DNA of 64,000 bases, taken from the NCBI GenBank assembly GCA_905221615.1, contig CAJNDT010000968.1, positions 972,501-1,036,500 on the forward strand, given 5' to 3'. Below the pieces are notes generated by a model. That model was not told the DNA's origin and searched no databases. It saw only the letters and a list, made by a program, of their open reading frames with translations. Below, one piece after another: positions 62,372-64,000 of the stretch. Position 1 is the first letter of the stretch. Every line of letters starts with the position of its first letter. The position numbers and the translations under genes were made by a program. The DNA is from Symbiodinium sp. CCMP2592 (Eukaryota > Sar > Dinophyceae > Suessiales > Symbiodiniaceae).

Positions 62372-64000
62372 CTACTCATAGCCCGCTCGGCGCCAATCCT
62401 GCCAGCGCCGGTTGTTGACGGCCTGCCGCAAACTGGATGCGCGCATATACTCGTCCGCGAGCTCCCTAAACCGCGGACGATCGCGCTCCGCCAGCACGGC
62501 GCGACAAAGCATAAAGAGCTTATCCGCCCACGAGCCAGCGTCGATGCGCTCACGCCTCTCGTCCAGCTGGTCCTGGAACTGCCGGGCCAGCTGCTGGAGC
62601 TCACCATCCCACCCCTGATCCATTTCGCAGCGGATCAACAGCCCCACCTTGGATTGGGCTCCCCCTCGGTTCGCGTCCATCGGCGCGCGTCCTCGGCCAC
62701 GGCCTCGTGGGCCCCCCTTTCCACCGCCTTTCTGGCGCTCTTCCTCCTCAGATGCAGTTAACAAAGGTTAAGAAGACACTGAATAACCAAAACAAGTATA
62801 CATATGTAAATATATGTGTATATATATATATAGTATATATAATCCTGTCTAACACAAAAAAAATACTATATAACAATTATACCCGAGCAGCACTGCTGAA
62901 GTCGCGGTCGCCGCGCCGGGGACGGTCGTCGCGGCGGGCGCGCTCGTAGCGCTCCTCGCGCTGCCGATCCCTGTAGTCGCGGTCATCGCGCCGGCGATCG
63001 CGATCGTCAGCGCGCTCTCGCCCCTGCGGGCGCCGGTCCGCCTCCGACTCCACGTTGCTTCGCGCCTCCCGCCTGTCCCGGCGCTCTTGCTCCGCCCGCC
63101 TGCGTCGGCGCTCCTGCTCCTCCTCATCCTCCCGCCACCGGCGCTGGTTGTCAGCGTCCTCGCGCTCCCTGTCGCGGCGCTCCTGTTCGAACATGTTTCG
63201 GCGTCTGCGGATTTCGTCCTCTTCTTGCGCCCTCATTCGCTTCAGCATCTCCGCGTGCTCCTGCATCTGCGCCTGAAACTGCAGCGAGCGCACTTCCTCC
63301 TGCCTGCGAAAGCGGCTTTGGCGCTCTTCTGCTGTGTCGTCAGCGACTCTGCGCTCCTCGGTCTCCCGCTTCTTGCTTACCTTCGGCCGCGGCCTTGGGT
63401 CTGCCGGCGGCCCCAGGTCCTTCTCCGCCTCTTCGGGCGCCTCCTCCTTGTCCTCCTCAGCCTTTTCAGGCTCGTCCTCCGTCTGCTGCTGCTCAGCCTC
63501 AGCCGGCTCCTTCTCCTGAGCCGGGCTCGGCTCCTCGTAGTCCGGGGAGTCAGGCGACGCAGCCTCCGCGGGCTCCTTTGCAGCTTTTGAAGGCTCCTCG
63601 TGCTTTTCGTCAGCCTCCATGGGCTCAGCCTCTCTGGGCTCCTTCTCAGCCGCTGCGGGCTCCTGGGACGGGCTGGTCGTATACGCGTCCTGCATGGAAG
63701 ATAAGTATAGGCGTATAAACGGGTTTATATAGTGCAATATGAACTTATATATGTACTTATATATATATATATACTTATACTTATATTTATATTTATATTT
63801 ATAATTATGTATACACAGATATTCATAAATATGTATACATATATATATATATATATATATTAAACTTCAAAAAAATGAACAGAAAACATGCCATGCAGTC
63901 CTCCGCTTCCTTGGCAGCTTGTGCCCGCTCCCCTTCGCTTTTGCGAAACTCAGCGACTAAGCGCTCTTCGGCTTCGTTGAGAACCCGCGTGTTCCGCGCC
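62372..64000 (-). CDS. Lineage-specific coiled-coil protein family, copy 3 (partial, at least 423 aa)
   Basis: The 5' end is cut by the window edge. Exon 1 (64000-63901, partial) encodes ARNTRVLNEAEERLVAEFRK and SEGERAQAAKEAE, matching the exon 1 of copies 1 and 2. Exon 2 is 63689-62892: a long acidic Glu/Ala/Pro-rich part, a coiled coil (EEVRSLQFQAQMQEHAEMLK) and an Arg/Asp/Glu-rich end (RRDDRDYRDRQREERYERAR). Exon 3 is 62746-62372: a Gly/Arg linker, then KVGLLIRCEMDQGWDGEL, GSWADKLFMLCRAVLA, RFRELADEYMRASSLRQAVN and RWQDWRRAGYE. Intron 1 is GA-AG within an AGGAC direct repeat; intron 2 is GC-AG (AGCAGT|GCTGCT). Both are phase 0 at the positions used in copies 1 and 2. Introns are (TA)-rich. 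Function unknown. Confidence 0.8.

Noticed and set aside
1..64000. tRNA, rRNA or spliceosomal RNA genes
   Set aside because: I looked for GTTCGA-type B boxes and conserved rRNA words and saw nothing convincing; a tRNAscan or Infernal run would be decisive.

Overview
This window looks like nuclear DNA of a dinoflagellate, most likely a Symbiodinium-like (Suessiales) species. The signs are: degenerate TTTAGGG/CCCTAAA (the dinoflagellate and plant telomere word) scattered over most of the window; introns with GA, GC and GT 5' splice sites in one small gene family; long unspliced retroelement ORFs, including a Ty1/copia-type protease with a DEGC active-site motif; and GC-rich exons separated by AT-rich (TA)n introns and spacers. 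All of this was read by eye with no database search. The lineage is an inference; the splice sites and repeats are directly visible.

Layout. Bases 1-35,055 are nearly gene-free. They hold degenerate telomere-like blocks in both orientations, about 25 short inverted-repeat (MITE-like, 90-120 bp) elements in at least six families, an 84-bp satellite array (27.5-29.0 kb), a ~50-bp minisatellite (32.2-32.5 kb) and microsatellites. One plausible gene lies here: a 262-aa predicted secreted protein at 1885-2673. Bases 35,056-42,263 are a complete-looking non-LTR (LINE) retrotransposon. It has two open ORFs, a (GAA)n tail and a 13-bp target-site duplication inside telomere-like sequence. The order of its ORF2 domains is unusual: RNase H, APE endonuclease, RT, C2H2 fingers. 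Bases 42,264-45,540 return to telomere-like and MITE sequence. Bases 45.5-49.6 kb hold a Ty1/copia-like gag-protease ORF with a candidate primer-binding site but no pol and no 3' LTR.

From 49.9 kb the window becomes gene-dense. Three genes lie on the minus strand: a spliced 685-aa transposase-like protein, a 507-aa Ala/Lys-rich protein with a Cys-pair tail, and a ~168-aa protein with paired CxxC modules. They are followed by three paralogues of a lineage-specific family, one on plus (55.7-57.6 kb) and two on minus (60.2-61.6 kb and 62.4 kb to the edge). Each has three exons: a short helical N-terminus, an acidic then Arg/Glu/Asp-rich coiled coil, and a conserved ~90-aa C-terminal domain. Right after the stop codon, each carries three copies of a 13-15-nt GGCG...CGCC hairpin followed by two more conserved 3' elements. 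This family, its 3' signature, and the tandem palindromes lying exactly where copies 1 and 2 converge are the most novel material in the window.

Together, the left half reads as a repeat-dominated domain shaped by telomere-like sequence and mobile elements, and the right end as alternating unidirectional gene blocks with a divergent centre (~55.1-55.7 kb) and a convergent boundary (~57.7-60.2 kb). All coordinates and splice sites were derived by hand.
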